64,000 nucleotides of DNA, from assembly GCF_018131185.1 (NCBI RefSeq), contig NZ_JAFCJE010000001.1:896001-960000 (forward strand). The letters run 5' to 3'. Under the pieces are notes generated by a model that worked only from the letters and a program-made list of their open reading frames with translations, had not been told where the DNA came from and searched no databases. This DNA is from Bradyrhizobium diazoefficiens (lineage in GTDB: Bacteria; Pseudomonadota; Alphaproteobacteria; Rhizobiales; Xanthobacteraceae). The translations under genes were made by a program, and so were the position numbers. This document shows positions 26,404 through 35,113 of the stretch, piece by piece; the stretch's first letter is position 1; each line of letters starts with the position of its first letter.

Positions 26404-27555
26404 ATGCTCTCCCGTGAAGAACGCACCCCCTTTTCCGAGTGGTGGTGGACCGTCGACAAGCCGCTGATGGGTGCGATCCTGGCCTTGATGCTGACCGGCG
26501 TGATCCTGTCGCTGGCGGCGAGCCCTCCGGTTGCGACCCGCATCGGGCTCGATCCCTTCCATTTCTTCGGCCGCCACGTGCTGTTCCTGTTGCCGTCCTG
26601 CATCGTGCTGCTCGGTGTCTCCTTCCTGTCGCCTCGTGCGATCCGCCGTTCGGCCCTGATCATCTTCGCGGCCAGCATCGTGCTGATTGTGCTCACGCTT
26701 GCCTTCGGCCCGGAGGTGAAGGGCTCGCGGCGCTGGATCACGCTGCTCGGCATCAACATCCAGGCCTCCGAAATTGCAAAACCCTCCTTCGTCGTCATCG
26801 CCGCCTGGCTGTTCGCGGAATCGACCAAGCGGCCGGAGATGCCGGCGACCTCGATCGCGCTGGTGCTGCTCCTGATGCTGGTCGCGCTGCTGGTGATGGA
26901 GCCGGATTTCGGCCAGACCATGCTGATCCTGATGGTGTGGGGCTCGCTGTTCTTCATCGCGGGCATGCGCATGATCTGGGTGTTCGGCCTTGCGGGTCTC
27001 GGCGCGGCCGGCCTGTTCAGCGCTTATCTGTTCGTTCCGCACGTCGCGGGCCGCATCAAGCGCTTCATGAACCCGGCCTCCGGCGACACCTTCCAGGTCG
27101 ATACCGCCATGGAGGCCTTCTACAACGGCGGCTGGTTCGGCCTCGGGCCGGGCGAGGGCATCGCCAAGCGCAGCCTGCCGGACAGCCATACCGACTTCGT
27201 GTTCGCCGTTGCCGCCGAGGAGTTCGGCATCATCCTGTGCCTCGCCATGCTGACGCTGTTCGCTTTCGTCGTCATCCGCACGCTGTCGCGCGCCTATGCC
27301 AATGAGGACATGTTCTCGCGCTTTGCCGCCTCGGGCCTTGCAATCCTGTTCGGCGTGCAGGCCGCGATCAACATGTCGGTGAACCTCCAGCTGATCCCCG
27401 CCAAGGGCATGACGCTGCCCTTCATCTCCTATGGTGGCTCCTCGATCGTGTCGCTGGCCTATGGCGTCGGCATGATGTTGGCGCTGACGCGGCTGCGCCC
27501 CCGCACCGAGGTCGAGGCCAGCGGTCACGCCGACGCGATGCGGAGTTACGCGTAA
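26404..27555 (+). CDS. ftsW: Septal peptidoglycan glycosyltransferase FtsW (SEDS family)
   Basis: Polytopic membrane polymerase of septal glycan strands, working with FtsI. 383 residues with about ten helices. The SEDS signatures are visible: GSRRWITLLGINIQASEIAKPSFVV, LLVMEPDFGQTMLI, the large loop with FNGGWFG-like YNGGWFGLGPGEGIAKRSLPDSHTDFVFAVAAEEFG, and INMSVNLQLIPAKGMTLPFISYGGSS near the end. A palindromic repeat lies between murD and this gene and another after it. Confidence 0.95.
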   Translation: MLSREERTPFSEWWWTVDKPLMGAILALMLTGVILSLAASPPVATRIGLDPFHFFGRHVLFLLPSCIVLLGVSFLSPRAIRRSALIIFAASIVLIVLTLAFGPEVKGSRRWITLLGINIQASEIAKPSFVVIAAWLFAESTKRPEMPATSIALVLLLMLVALLVMEPDFGQTMLILMVWGSLFFIAGMRMIWVFGLAGLGAAGLFSAYLFVPHVAGRIKRFMNPASGDTFQVDTAMEAFYNGGWFGLGPGEGIAKRSLPDSHTDFVFAVAAEEFGIILCLAMLTLFAFVVIRTLSRAYANEDMFSRFAASGLAILFGVQAAINMSVNLQLIPAKGMTLPFISYGGSSIVSLAYGVGMMLALTRLRPRTEVEASGHADAMRSYA

Positions 27556-27558
27556 GTC

Positions 27559-27643
27559 GTCATTGCGAGGAGCGCTTGCGACGAAGCAATCCAGGTTGCC
27601 TCCGCGGAGGCAGTCTGGATTGCTTCGCTGCGCTCGCAATGAC
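27559..27643. repeat. GTCATTGCGAG-type palindrome between ftsW and murG
   Basis: Outer arms GTCATTGCGAG and CTCGCAATGAC, inner arms GAAGCAATCCAG and CTGGATTGCTTC, and a TGCCTCCGCGGAGGCA tip. The whole element can fold into one long stem. It starts 3 bases after the ftsW stop. Third palindrome family in the window. Confidence 0.8.
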
Positions 27644-27671
27644 GGAGGATAGGCTGTAAAACGCCTCTACC

Positions 27672-28772
27672 ATGGACAATTCCCCCCTGATTCTTCTCGC
27701 CGCGGGCGGCACCGGCGGCCATCTGTTTCCGGCCGAGGCGCTCGGTGTCGAGCTGATCCGGCGCGGCTATCGCGTCCGCCTCGTCACCGACGAGCGCGCG
27801 CTGCGCTATAGCGGGCTGTTCAGCAAGGACATGATCGACGTCGTCAGAAGCGAGACCGCCCGCGGCCGCAATCCGTTTCAGCTTGCCTATGCCGGCCTCA
27901 CGCTCGCCATGGGCACGCTGTCGGCCTACAGCCTGATCAAGCGATTGAAGCCGGTCGCCGTCGTCGGCTTCGGCGGTTATCCGACGCTGCCGCCGCTGGT
28001 CGCTGCGAAATTCGCCGGCGTGCCCGGCATCATCCACGACGCCAACGCGGTGCTCGGCCGTGCCAACCGGTTCCTGTCGGGCCGCGTGCGCGCCATCGCG
28101 ACGTCCCTGCCCGGCGTGCTCGACCGCGATCCGGCGCTGTCGGGCAAGACCACGACGGTCGGCACGCCGATGCGGCCCGCAGTCCTCGCGGCCGCCGCCG
28201 TGCCATATGCCGCGCCCGAGGTGAACGGACCGCTGCGGCTACTCGTGGTCGGCGGCAGCCAGGGCGCGCGCATCATGGCCGACATCGTGCCGGGCGCGAT
28301 CGAGCGCCTCGAGCCCGCGCTGTGGAGCCGGCTCGTCCTGACCCAGCAGGTGCGCGACGAGGACATGAGCCGCGTCCGCGCGGTCTACGACAAGCTCAAG
28401 ATCAAGGTGGAGCTGGCGCCGTTCTTCACCGATCTGCCGGCGCGGCTTGCTTCCAACCACCTGATCGTGTCGCGCTCCGGCGCCGGCACGGTCGCCGAGC
28501 TCGCCGCGATCGGCCGGCCCTCGATCCTGGTGCCGCTGCCCGGCTCGATCGACCAGGATCAGTTCGCCAATGCCGGCGTGCTGGTCGAGGTCGACGGCGC
28601 GATTCGTATCCCGCAGACCGAGTTCAGCTCCGACCGGCTGGCGTCCGAGATCTCCGCTTTCGCCGCCGAGCCCGCGCGCCTCGCCGCCATGGCCGAAGCT
28701 GCGAAGGGGGCGGGGCGGCTCGATGCCGCCGAGCGGCTGGCCGATCTGGTGGTCAAGGTCGCGGGAATCTGA
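27672..28772 (+). CDS. murG: UDP-GlcNAc:lipid I N-acetylglucosaminyltransferase
   Basis: Peripheral membrane GT-B glycosyltransferase that makes lipid II. 366 residues. N-terminal glycine-rich loop AAGGTGGHLFPAEAL at about residue 10, second loop GFGGYPTLPPL, IHDANAVLGRANR, then the C-terminal half with VVGGSQGARI and SRSGAGTVAELAAIGRPSILVPLP, the UDP-GlcNAc binding signature. Start is clear from the conserved opening. Confidence 0.95.
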   Translation: MDNSPLILLAAGGTGGHLFPAEALGVELIRRGYRVRLVTDERALRYSGLFSKDMIDVVRSETARGRNPFQLAYAGLTLAMGTLSAYSLIKRLKPVAVVGFGGYPTLPPLVAAKFAGVPGIIHDANAVLGRANRFLSGRVRAIATSLPGVLDRDPALSGKTTTVGTPMRPAVLAAAAVPYAAPEVNGPLRLLVVGGSQGARIMADIVPGAIERLEPALWSRLVLTQQVRDEDMSRVRAVYDKLKIKVELAPFFTDLPARLASNHLIVSRSGAGTVAELAAIGRPSILVPLPGSIDQDQFANAGVLVEVDGAIRIPQTEFSSDRLASEISAFAAEPARLAAMAEAAKGAGRLDAAERLADLVVKVAGI

Positions 28773-28895
28773 CGCGAAAAAGCCCTTGTCTTCGCCTTCT
28801 AAAGCGGGGCATCCAGTAACAAGGCACGCGGCTGATTTGGCCGTGACCTTCGCCAGATACCGCCTGTGCAAGGCGGCGAGGTCGGGGAACAGAGC

Positions 28896-30299
28896 ATGAG
28901 ACTGCCGCGCGAGATCGGACCCATCCACTTCGTCGGGATCGGCGGGATCGGCATGAGCGGGATCGCCGAGGTGCTGGTCAATCTCGGCTATGCCGTGCAG
29001 GGCTCGGATGCGTCCGACAATTACAATCTCGACCGTCTGCGCAAGAAGGGCGCGAAGGTCTCGGTCGGCCACAAGGCCGAGAATGTCGACGGTGCAGAGG
29101 TCGTCGTGGTCTCCACCGCGATCAAACGCGACAATCCGGAGCTGATGGCGGCGCGCGAGCGGCGCATTCCCGTGGTGCGCCGCGCCGAGATGCTAGCCGA
29201 GCTGATGCGGTTGAAGAGCTGCGTCGCCATCGCCGGTACCCATGGCAAGACCACGACGACTACGATGGTCGCAACGCTGCTCGACGCAGGCGAGCTCGAT
29301 CCCACCGTCATCAACGGCGGAATCATCAACGCCTACGGCTCCAATGCGCGGCTAGGGGCCGGCGACTGGATGGTGGTCGAAGCCGACGAAAGCGACGGTA
29401 CCTTCCTGAAGCTGCCGACGGATGTTGCGATCGTCACCAACGTGGATCCTGAACATCTCGATCATTTCAAGACCTTCGAGGCCGTGCAGGACGCCTTCCG
29501 TCATTTCGTAGAGAACCTGCCGTTCTACGGCTTTGCCGTGATGTGCATCGATCATCCCGTGGTGCAGAGCCTCGTCGGGAAGATCGAGGATCGCCGCATC
29601 ATCACCTACGGCGAGAATCCGCAGGCCGATGCGAGGCTGGTCGATCTCACCGCGGGCGGCGGCGGCTCGAAATTCAAGGTCGTGATCCGCGATCGCAAGA
29701 GCGGGGCCGTGCACGAGATCGCCGACCTCGCGCTGCCGATGCCGGGCCGGCATAACGCCTCGAATGCGACGGCGGCAATTGCGGTCGCGCATGAGCTCGG
29801 TGTCTCGGACGAAGCCATCCGCAAGGCGCTGGCCGGCTTCGGCGGGGTCAAGCGTCGCTTCACCAAGACCGGTGAATGGAACGGTATCAGCGTCATCGAC
29901 GATTACGGCCATCACCCCGTGGAGATCGCGGCGGTGCTCAAAGCGGCGCGCGATTCCTACGACGGCAAGGTCATCGCCGTGGTGCAGCCGCATCGTTTCA
30001 CCCGCCTGCAATCGCTGTTCGAGGAGTTCTGCACCTGTTTCAACGATGCGGATGCGGTTGTGGTCGCTGACGTCTATGCCGCCGGCGAAGCGCCCATCGA
30101 CGGCATCGACCGCGACCATTTCGTCGAAGGCCTGCGCGCGCACGGGCATCGCGAGGTGATCCCGCTGCCTGGCGCATCGGAGCTCGCGGGCATCGTCAAG
30201 GGACTGGCGAAGTCCGGCGATCTCGTCGTGTGCCTTGGCGCCGGCAACATCACGCAATGGGCGTACGCCCTGCCGGATCAGTTGAAGGCGCTGGGGTAG
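28896..30299 (+). CDS. murC: UDP-MurNAc:L-alanine ligase
   Basis: First Mur ligase. 467 residues from ATG 28896; an ATG ten codons earlier (28866) is less likely because the family opens shortly before [17 protein letters not shown]-loop [11 protein letters not shown] at about 113, [39 protein letters not shown] and [14 protein letters not shown] are all present. Its stop is one base away from the murB GTG start. Confidence 0.95.
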   Translation: MRLPREIGPIHFVGIGGIGMSGIAEVLVNLGYAVQGSDASDNYNLDRLRKKGAKVSVGHKAENVDGAEVVVVSTAIKRDNPELMAARERRIPVVRRAEMLAELMRLKSCVAIAGTHGKTTTTTMVATLLDAGELDPTVINGGIINAYGSNARLGAGDWMVVEADESDGTFLKLPTDVAIVTNVDPEHLDHFKTFEAVQDAFRHFVENLPFYGFAVMCIDHPVVQSLVGKIEDRRIITYGENPQADARLVDLTAGGGGSKFKVVIRDRKSGAVHEIADLALPMPGRHNASNATAAIAVAHELGVSDEAIRKALAGFGGVKRRFTKTGEWNGISVIDDYGHHPVEIAAVLKAARDSYDGKVIAVVQPHRFTRLQSLFEEFCTCFNDADAVVVADVYAAGEAPIDGIDRDHFVEGLRAHGHREVIPLPGASELAGIVKGLAKSGDLVVCLGAGNITQWAYALPDQLKALG

Positions 30300-30300
30300 G

Positions 30301-31224
30301 GTGGTGACCTTCCCCGACATCACCCCCGACCTCAAAGCTGCGATGCCGCAACTCCGCGGCCGGCTGCTCGCCAATCAGTCGCTCGCCGAGCTCACCTGGT
30401 TTCGCGTCGGCGGGCCCGCGCAGGCGCTGTTCACGCCGGCGGACGAGGGCGATCTCGCTTACTTCCTCGCGCGTCTCGCCAGCGACATCCCCGTCCATGT
30501 CGTCGGCGTCGGCTCCAACCTGATCGTGCGCGACGGCGGCATTGCGGGCGTCGTGATCCGGCTGGCGCCCCGCGCCTTCGGCGAAGCGAGCGCGAGCGGC
30601 GATGTCGTCACCGCAGGTGCTGCCGCGCTCGACAAGCGCGTGGCGGAGGTCGCCGCGTCGGCCAATATCGGCGGGCTTGAATTCTACTACGGCATTCCCG
30701 GCACGATCGGCGGCGCGCTGCGCATGAATGCGGGCGCCAATGGTGGCGAGACCAAGGACGTGCTGATCGAGGCGCGAGGGGTTGGGCGCGACGGCAGCAA
30801 GCACGTGTTCTCCAACGCCGACATGAAGTTCGTCTATCGCAACAGCGGCGTCGATCCCTCCACCATCTTCACCTCCGCGCGCTTTCGCGGCGAGATCAGG
30901 GATACGGAAGCAATCCGCGCGCGCATGGCGGAGGTGCAGACCCATCGCGAGACCGCGCAGCCGATCCGCGAGAAGACCGGCGGCTCGACCTTCAAGAATC
31001 CGCCCGGCCATTCCGCCTGGAAGCTGGTCGACGCCGCAGGCTGCCGCGGTTTGCGTGTCGGCGGCGCGCAGGTTTCCGAGATGCACTGCAATTTCCTGAT
31101 CAACACGGGCGATGCCACCGCGCACGATATCGAGACGCTGGGTGAGACCGTGCGCGAACGCGTGAAGGAAAATTCCGGAATTGAGCTTCACTGGGAGATC
31201 AAGCGGATCGGGATTCCGATTTAA
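30301..31224 (+). CDS. murB: UDP-N-acetylenolpyruvoylglucosamine reductase
   Basis: FAD- and NADPH-dependent enzyme forming UDP-MurNAc. 307 residues. FAD-binding stretches: [26 protein letters not shown] and [23 protein letters not shown]. The catalytic serine segment is [10 protein letters not shown] and the glutamate lies near the C-terminus in HNFLI-like [20 protein letters not shown] start one base after murC, implying coupled translation; the GTG at 30304 is also possible. Confidence 0.94.
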   Translation: MVTFPDITPDLKAAMPQLRGRLLANQSLAELTWFRVGGPAQALFTPADEGDLAYFLARLASDIPVHVVGVGSNLIVRDGGIAGVVIRLAPRAFGEASASGDVVTAGAAALDKRVAEVAASANIGGLEFYYGIPGTIGGALRMNAGANGGETKDVLIEARGVGRDGSKHVFSNADMKFVYRNSGVDPSTIFTSARFRGEIRDTEAIRARMAEVQTHRETAQPIREKTGGSTFKNPPGHSAWKLVDAAGCRGLRVGGAQVSEMHCNFLINTGDATAHDIETLGETVRERVKENSGIELHWEIKRIGIPI

Positions 31225-31226
31225 TA

Positions 31227-31329
31227 GTCATTCCGGGGCGCGCGAAGCGAGAACCCGGAATCCATCGGGCGGCGGAGTTCGTGGATGAATGGATTCCGGG
31301 TTCGCGACTGCGTCGCGCCCCGGAATGAC
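31227..31329. repeat. GTCATTCCGGGGC-type intergenic palindrome, copy 2
   Basis: Same layout as the copy at 15397: outer arms GTCATTCCGGGGC and GCCCCGGAATGAC, inner GGAATCCAT and ATGGATTCC. It starts 2 bases after the murB stop and ends 15 bases before the ddl start, filling the whole gap inside the dcw operon. Confidence 0.85.
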
Positions 31330-31344
31330 GGAACGAGAGAGACT

Positions 31345-32337
31345 ATGACCATGCGCATCACCATCCTCTTCGGCGGCTCCAACAGAGAGCGTCTCGTCTC
31401 GGTCGCCTCGGCCCAGGCGTTGCATCAGGCACTTCCCGAGGCCGATCTCTGGTGGTGGGACGTCGAGGACAAGGTGCATGTCGTGCAGTCGAAGCAGCTG
31501 CTCGAACATGCCCGTCCGTTCGAGGACGAGTTCAAGCCCGGGACATCGGGCATTCCGTTGCCGCAGGCACTCGACCAGGCCAAGGCTGAGGATCGCGTGC
31601 TGGTGCTCGGCCTGCATGGCGGACGCGCGGAGAACGGCGAATTGCAGGTGATGTGCGAGGCGCGCGGCGTCCCCTTCACCGGATCGGGCTCGGCCTCCTC
31701 GCACCTCGCCTTCGACAAGATCGCGGCCAAGCACTTCGCCGCCCTCGGCGGCGTGACGCCGCCGCTGAGCGTTGCACTCGACAACATCGACGAAGCCTTC
31801 GCCGAATACGGGAGGCTAATCGCAAAGCCGGCGCGCGACGGATCGAGCTATGGCCTGATCTTCGTCAACGCCAAACAGGATCTGGTCGCCGTCCGCAATG
31901 CGGCCAGGCAAGAAGAATATGTGATCGAACCCTATATCGCCGGCATCGAGGCGACCTGCGGCGTGCTGGAGCGCACCGACGGGTCGATCATCGCGCTGCC
32001 GCCGATCGAGATCATTCCGGGCGAGGGCAATTTCGACTACGCCGCGAAATACCTCCTGAAGTCGACCCAGGAGATCTGTCCCGGCCGTTTCGCACCCGAA
32101 ATCACCGCCGCGCTCAAGGAGCAGGCGATGCTGGCGCACCGCGCGATGTCCTGCACCGGCTATTCCCGGTCCGACTTCATCGTCTCGGACAGGGGCCTGG
32201 TCTATCTCGAGACCAACACGCTGCCCGGGCTGACCAAGTCCTCGCTCTACCCCAAGGCGCTGAAAGCAGAGGGGATCGAGTTCGTCGACTTCCTGCGCGG
32301 CCTGGTGGAGCTCGCCGGGCGGGGCGTGCGGAAATAA
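31345..32337 (+). CDS. D-alanine:D-alanine ligase homologue
   Basis: ATP-grasp ligase of 330 residues, likely making the D-Ala-D-Ala dipeptide used by MurF. The start is ATG 31345 or 31351, right after the repeat. Key residues are kept: glutamate in GGSNRERLVS (canonical form GGxSxEREVS), serine in KPARDGSSYG, tyrosines in GNFDYAAKYLL, aspartate in SRSDFIV and the YLETNTLPGLTKSS magnesium/phosphate loop. The N-terminal region is unusually divergent from standard DdlB (LWWWDVEDKVHV). Position between murB and ftsQ fits ddl. A narrower or altered substrate range cannot be excluded. Confidence 0.85.
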   Translation: MTMRITILFGGSNRERLVSVASAQALHQALPEADLWWWDVEDKVHVVQSKQLLEHARPFEDEFKPGTSGIPLPQALDQAKAEDRVLVLGLHGGRAENGELQVMCEARGVPFTGSGSASSHLAFDKIAAKHFAALGGVTPPLSVALDNIDEAFAEYGRLIAKPARDGSSYGLIFVNAKQDLVAVRNAARQEEYVIEPYIAGIEATCGVLERTDGSIIALPPIEIIPGEGNFDYAAKYLLKSTQEICPGRFAPEITAALKEQAMLAHRAMSCTGYSRSDFIVSDRGLVYLETNTLPGLTKSSLYPKALKAEGIEFVDFLRGLVELAGRGVRK

Positions 32338-32687
32338 TTAGGACTGGTTAACGGCCGAATGGGCGAAACGGGCCGGTTTGGCGTCCAAAACCGGTAAAAT
32401 GCCGGACATCGCGGCACAAATGCCTCACATCGCGGGGCAAAATGCGCCGGACGTTAACGAACTTTACCTTTTGTTTACCAGGACGTCCGAAGGTTAACGC
32501 TGGCGGCGCATATGGCGCTTTGGCTGCCGGCGCGTGAGCTGTCGCGGGTGATGTCACCTCCAGCGAACGCTTTGAAGGGGAGAGGTTTTCTTCTGCTGAA
32601 GACCAGCACCCGACCCGGCATGCCCAAGACGTCATGTTCGCCAGGATCCGCGCGATATCGCGGGCAAACTGTTGACGAGCTCGTGCA
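32338..32687. other. Gap upstream of ftsQ with 21-base tandem repeat
   Basis: About 350 bases without a convincing gene. It holds two adjacent 21-base units (32399-32419 and 32420-32440) identical at 17 positions, beginning ATGCC and sharing ACATCGCGG. An AT-rich part follows with GTTAACGAACTTTACC, TTTGTTTACC and GGTTAACG. A separate promoter for ftsQ-ftsA-ftsZ here is plausible. A small frame at 32512-32733 runs into ftsQ and has no coding signs. Confidence 0.5.
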
Positions 32688-33704
32688 ATGGATGGAGCAG
32701 GAAGCCTCACCCGGTCGCTTTTCAGATCGCTGAGGCCCCAAGCCGACCTGAAGGCGGCCGCGATCGGAGCGGTCGTGCTTCTGCGCGAGTGGCTTCAGGA
32801 CAAGCGTGACGAGAAGCGCGCTGCGGCCAAGATCAGGACCAGAGCAAAGGCCGTCGTCGAGCGCGAGCCGCCGCCGCGCGTGGTCGCACTCATCGAGCGC
32901 TACCTGCCGCGCCGGGTCGGGATCAGCATGACCGTGCTGCTGCTGATCGGAAGCTGCGGCTTCGGTATCGTCAAGGGCGGCCATCTCCAGGATTTCATCA
33001 CGGCGGTCAGCGACGCCCGCAACGCGTTGGCCAATTCCGCCGGGTTCCGCATCACCTCCGTGGTGATCAACGGCCGCAAGCAGCTCACCCAAGACGAGAT
33101 CCTGGCGATCGGCGGCGTCAGCGGCCGCTCCTCGCTTCTGTTCCTCGACGCCGAAGCGGTCCGCGACAAGCTCAAGGCCAATCCCTGGATCGCGGATGCG
33201 ACCGTGCTGAAGCTCTATCCGGGCCAGCTCATGATCGAGCTTACCGAGCGCAAGGCGTTCGCGCTGTGGCAGGAGGCCGGCCGGCTCTCGGTCATCGCCG
33301 ACGACGGCGCCGTGCTCGAGCCCTACGTCTCGCGCCGGTTCCTGTCGTTGCCGCTCGTGGTCGGCAAGGGCGCCGAAACCCAGGCCCGCGATTTCCTCGC
33401 GCTGCTGGCGCGCTATCCGCAGGTGAACGCGGTGACGAAGGCCGCGATCTTCGTCGGCGAGCGGCGCTGGAATCTGAGACTCAAGGACGGCCTCGACATC
33501 CGCCTGCCCGAGCAGGACGTCGGCAACGCGCTTGCGATGCTGTCCAAGCTCGACAAGGAGGACCGGCTGTTCTCCCGCGACATCGTCGCCGTCGACATGC
33601 GCCTGGCCGATCGGTTGGTGGTGCAGCTGTCCGAGGACGCCGCCAAGGCGCGCGAGGATCTGTTCAAGGACAAGAAGAAAAAGAAGGCCGGGGATTCCGC
33701 ATGA
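32688..33704 (+). CDS. ftsQ: Cell division protein FtsQ
   Basis: Bitopic divisome protein of 338 residues. A long basic cytoplasmic N-terminus of about 75 residues, one membrane helix at about 78-97 (ISMTVLLLIGSCGFGIV), then the POTRA domain (FRITSVVINGRKQLTQDEILAI) and the FtsQ domain (NPWIADATVLKLYPGQLMIELTERKAFALW). A lysine-rich C-terminal tail (FKDKKKKKAG) is notable. The stop overlaps the ftsA ATG (ATGA). Interacts with FtsL and FtsB in the periplasm. Confidence 0.93.
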   Translation: MDGAGSLTRSLFRSLRPQADLKAAAIGAVVLLREWLQDKRDEKRAAAKIRTRAKAVVEREPPPRVVALIERYLPRRVGISMTVLLLIGSCGFGIVKGGHLQDFITAVSDARNALANSAGFRITSVVINGRKQLTQDEILAIGGVSGRSSLLFLDAEAVRDKLKANPWIADATVLKLYPGQLMIELTERKAFALWQEAGRLSVIADDGAVLEPYVSRRFLSLPLVVGKGAETQARDFLALLARYPQVNAVTKAAIFVGERRWNLRLKDGLDIRLPEQDVGNALAMLSKLDKEDRLFSRDIVAVDMRLADRLVVQLSEDAAKAREDLFKDKKKKKAGDSA

Positions 33705-35023
33705 CCGGTCTTGATCGCACCCAGACGCCGAAGACGCGCCCGATGCCGCACAAGCGCGGCGGCCTCGTCGCCTGCCTCGACATCGGCACCAGCAAGATCG
33801 CCTGCATGATTGCGCGGCTGAAGCCGTCGCCGCCGAGCGATGCGCTGCGCGGCCGCACCCACGCGGTGGAATTGATCGGTTACAGCCAGATCCAGTCGCG
33901 CGGCATGAAGGCCGGCGCGGTGATCGATCTCGGTGAATGCGAGCAGGCGGTGCGCCAGGCCGTCGGGCTTGCCGAGAAGATGGCCAAGGTGCGGGTCGAA
34001 TCCGTGCTGCTCTCGGTCTCCGGCGGCAGGCTGTCCGGCCAGCTGGTCGAAGCCGCCGCCGACATCCGTGGCGGCGCCGTGACCCAGGCCGATGTCAGCC
34101 GCGTCACCTCCACCGGCATGCGTCACGCCACGGGCGAAGGCCGCACCGTACTGCACGCGCTGCCGGTCGGCTACACGCTCGACGGCGTCAAGGGCATCCG
34201 CGACCCCCGCGGCATGGTCGCCCGTCAGTTCGGCATCGACATGAACGTCGTCACCTGCGACGCCACGGTGGCGCGGAACCTGATGCTGGCGGTGGAGCGC
34301 TGCCACATCAATGTCGAAGCCATGGCCGCGAGCCCTTATGTGGCCGGCTTGTCGGTGCTGACCGACGATGAGGCCGATCTGGGCGCCGCCGTCGTCGAGA
34401 TGGGCGCCGGCACCACCACGATTGCCGTTTATTCAGGCGGCCGTTTCGTGCACGCGGCCGGTTTTGCGGTCGGCGGGCAACACATCACGATGGATCTGGC
34501 GCGCGGACTCTCGGCGACCATTGCCGATGCCGAGCGAATCAAGACGTTATACGGGACCGTCATCACCGGCGGATCGGACTCGCGTGAGCTGATGTCTGTG
34601 CCGACAGCCGGTGACGAGCAGGATCTGCCGCAGATCGTCTCCCGCGCCACCATCGCCAACATCGTCAAGCACCGTGCCGAGGAAGTCTTCGAAATGGTTC
34701 GGGACAAGCTGAAGGATTCGCCTTTCGCCGCAGAGCCCAACGGCCGCGTCGTGCTTTCGGGCGGCGCCTCGCAGCTCACCGGCCTCGTCGAACTCGGTAC
34801 CCAGATTCTCGGCCGGCCCGTGCGGGTCGGACGTCCGCTCGGCTTTGGCCGGCTGCCGAACGAGGCGAAGAACGCCGCGTTCGCGGTGCCGGCCGGACTC
34901 CTCGTCTACCCGCAATATGTTCACCTCGAACATGTCGAACCGCGGCATACGCGGCAGCAGGTCAGGACAGGGACGGGCGGTTATTTCGGAAAGGTCGGAC
35001 GATGGCTACGCGAGGGCTTCTGA
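33701..35023 (+). CDS. ftsA: Cell division protein FtsA
   Basis: Actin-like protein that tethers FtsZ filaments to the membrane. 440 residues from the ATG overlapping the ftsQ stop. Nucleotide-binding segments: CLDIGTSKIACMIARL near residue 25, AAVVEMGAGTTTIAVYSGG (phosphate 2) and VVLSGGASQLTGLVEL (adenosine). Domain 1C occupies the region SVSGGRLSGQLVEAAADI. The C-terminus ends in GKVGRWLREGF, an amphipathic membrane-targeting helix as expected. Confidence 0.94.
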   Translation: MTGLDRTQTPKTRPMPHKRGGLVACLDIGTSKIACMIARLKPSPPSDALRGRTHAVELIGYSQIQSRGMKAGAVIDLGECEQAVRQAVGLAEKMAKVRVESVLLSVSGGRLSGQLVEAAADIRGGAVTQADVSRVTSTGMRHATGEGRTVLHALPVGYTLDGVKGIRDPRGMVARQFGIDMNVVTCDATVARNLMLAVERCHINVEAMAASPYVAGLSVLTDDEADLGAAVVEMGAGTTTIAVYSGGRFVHAAGFAVGGQHITMDLARGLSATIADAERIKTLYGTVITGGSDSRELMSVPTAGDEQDLPQIVSRATIANIVKHRAEEVFEMVRDKLKDSPFAAEPNGRVVLSGGASQLTGLVELGTQILGRPVRVGRPLGFGRLPNEAKNAAFAVPAGLLVYPQYVHLEHVEPRHTRQQVRTGTGGYFGKVGRWLREGF

Positions 35024-35113
35024 TGACTCCTTTCCGCAATTATCGATTTTCACCAACTCCCGCGGCCATTGGCCGGGGCGAACCCACGCGCGCGTGATCG
35101 AGAGGCAGCAACC

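Noticed and set aside
32450..32500. A full CtrA box before ftsQ
   Set aside because: TTAA-N7-TTAA is only half matched (TTAACGAACTTTACC); kept only as part of a weak finding.
32512..32733. A 73-codon frame overlapping the start of ftsQ
   Set aside because: No motif, it overlaps ftsQ by 46 bases in another frame, and its composition resembles non-coding leader.
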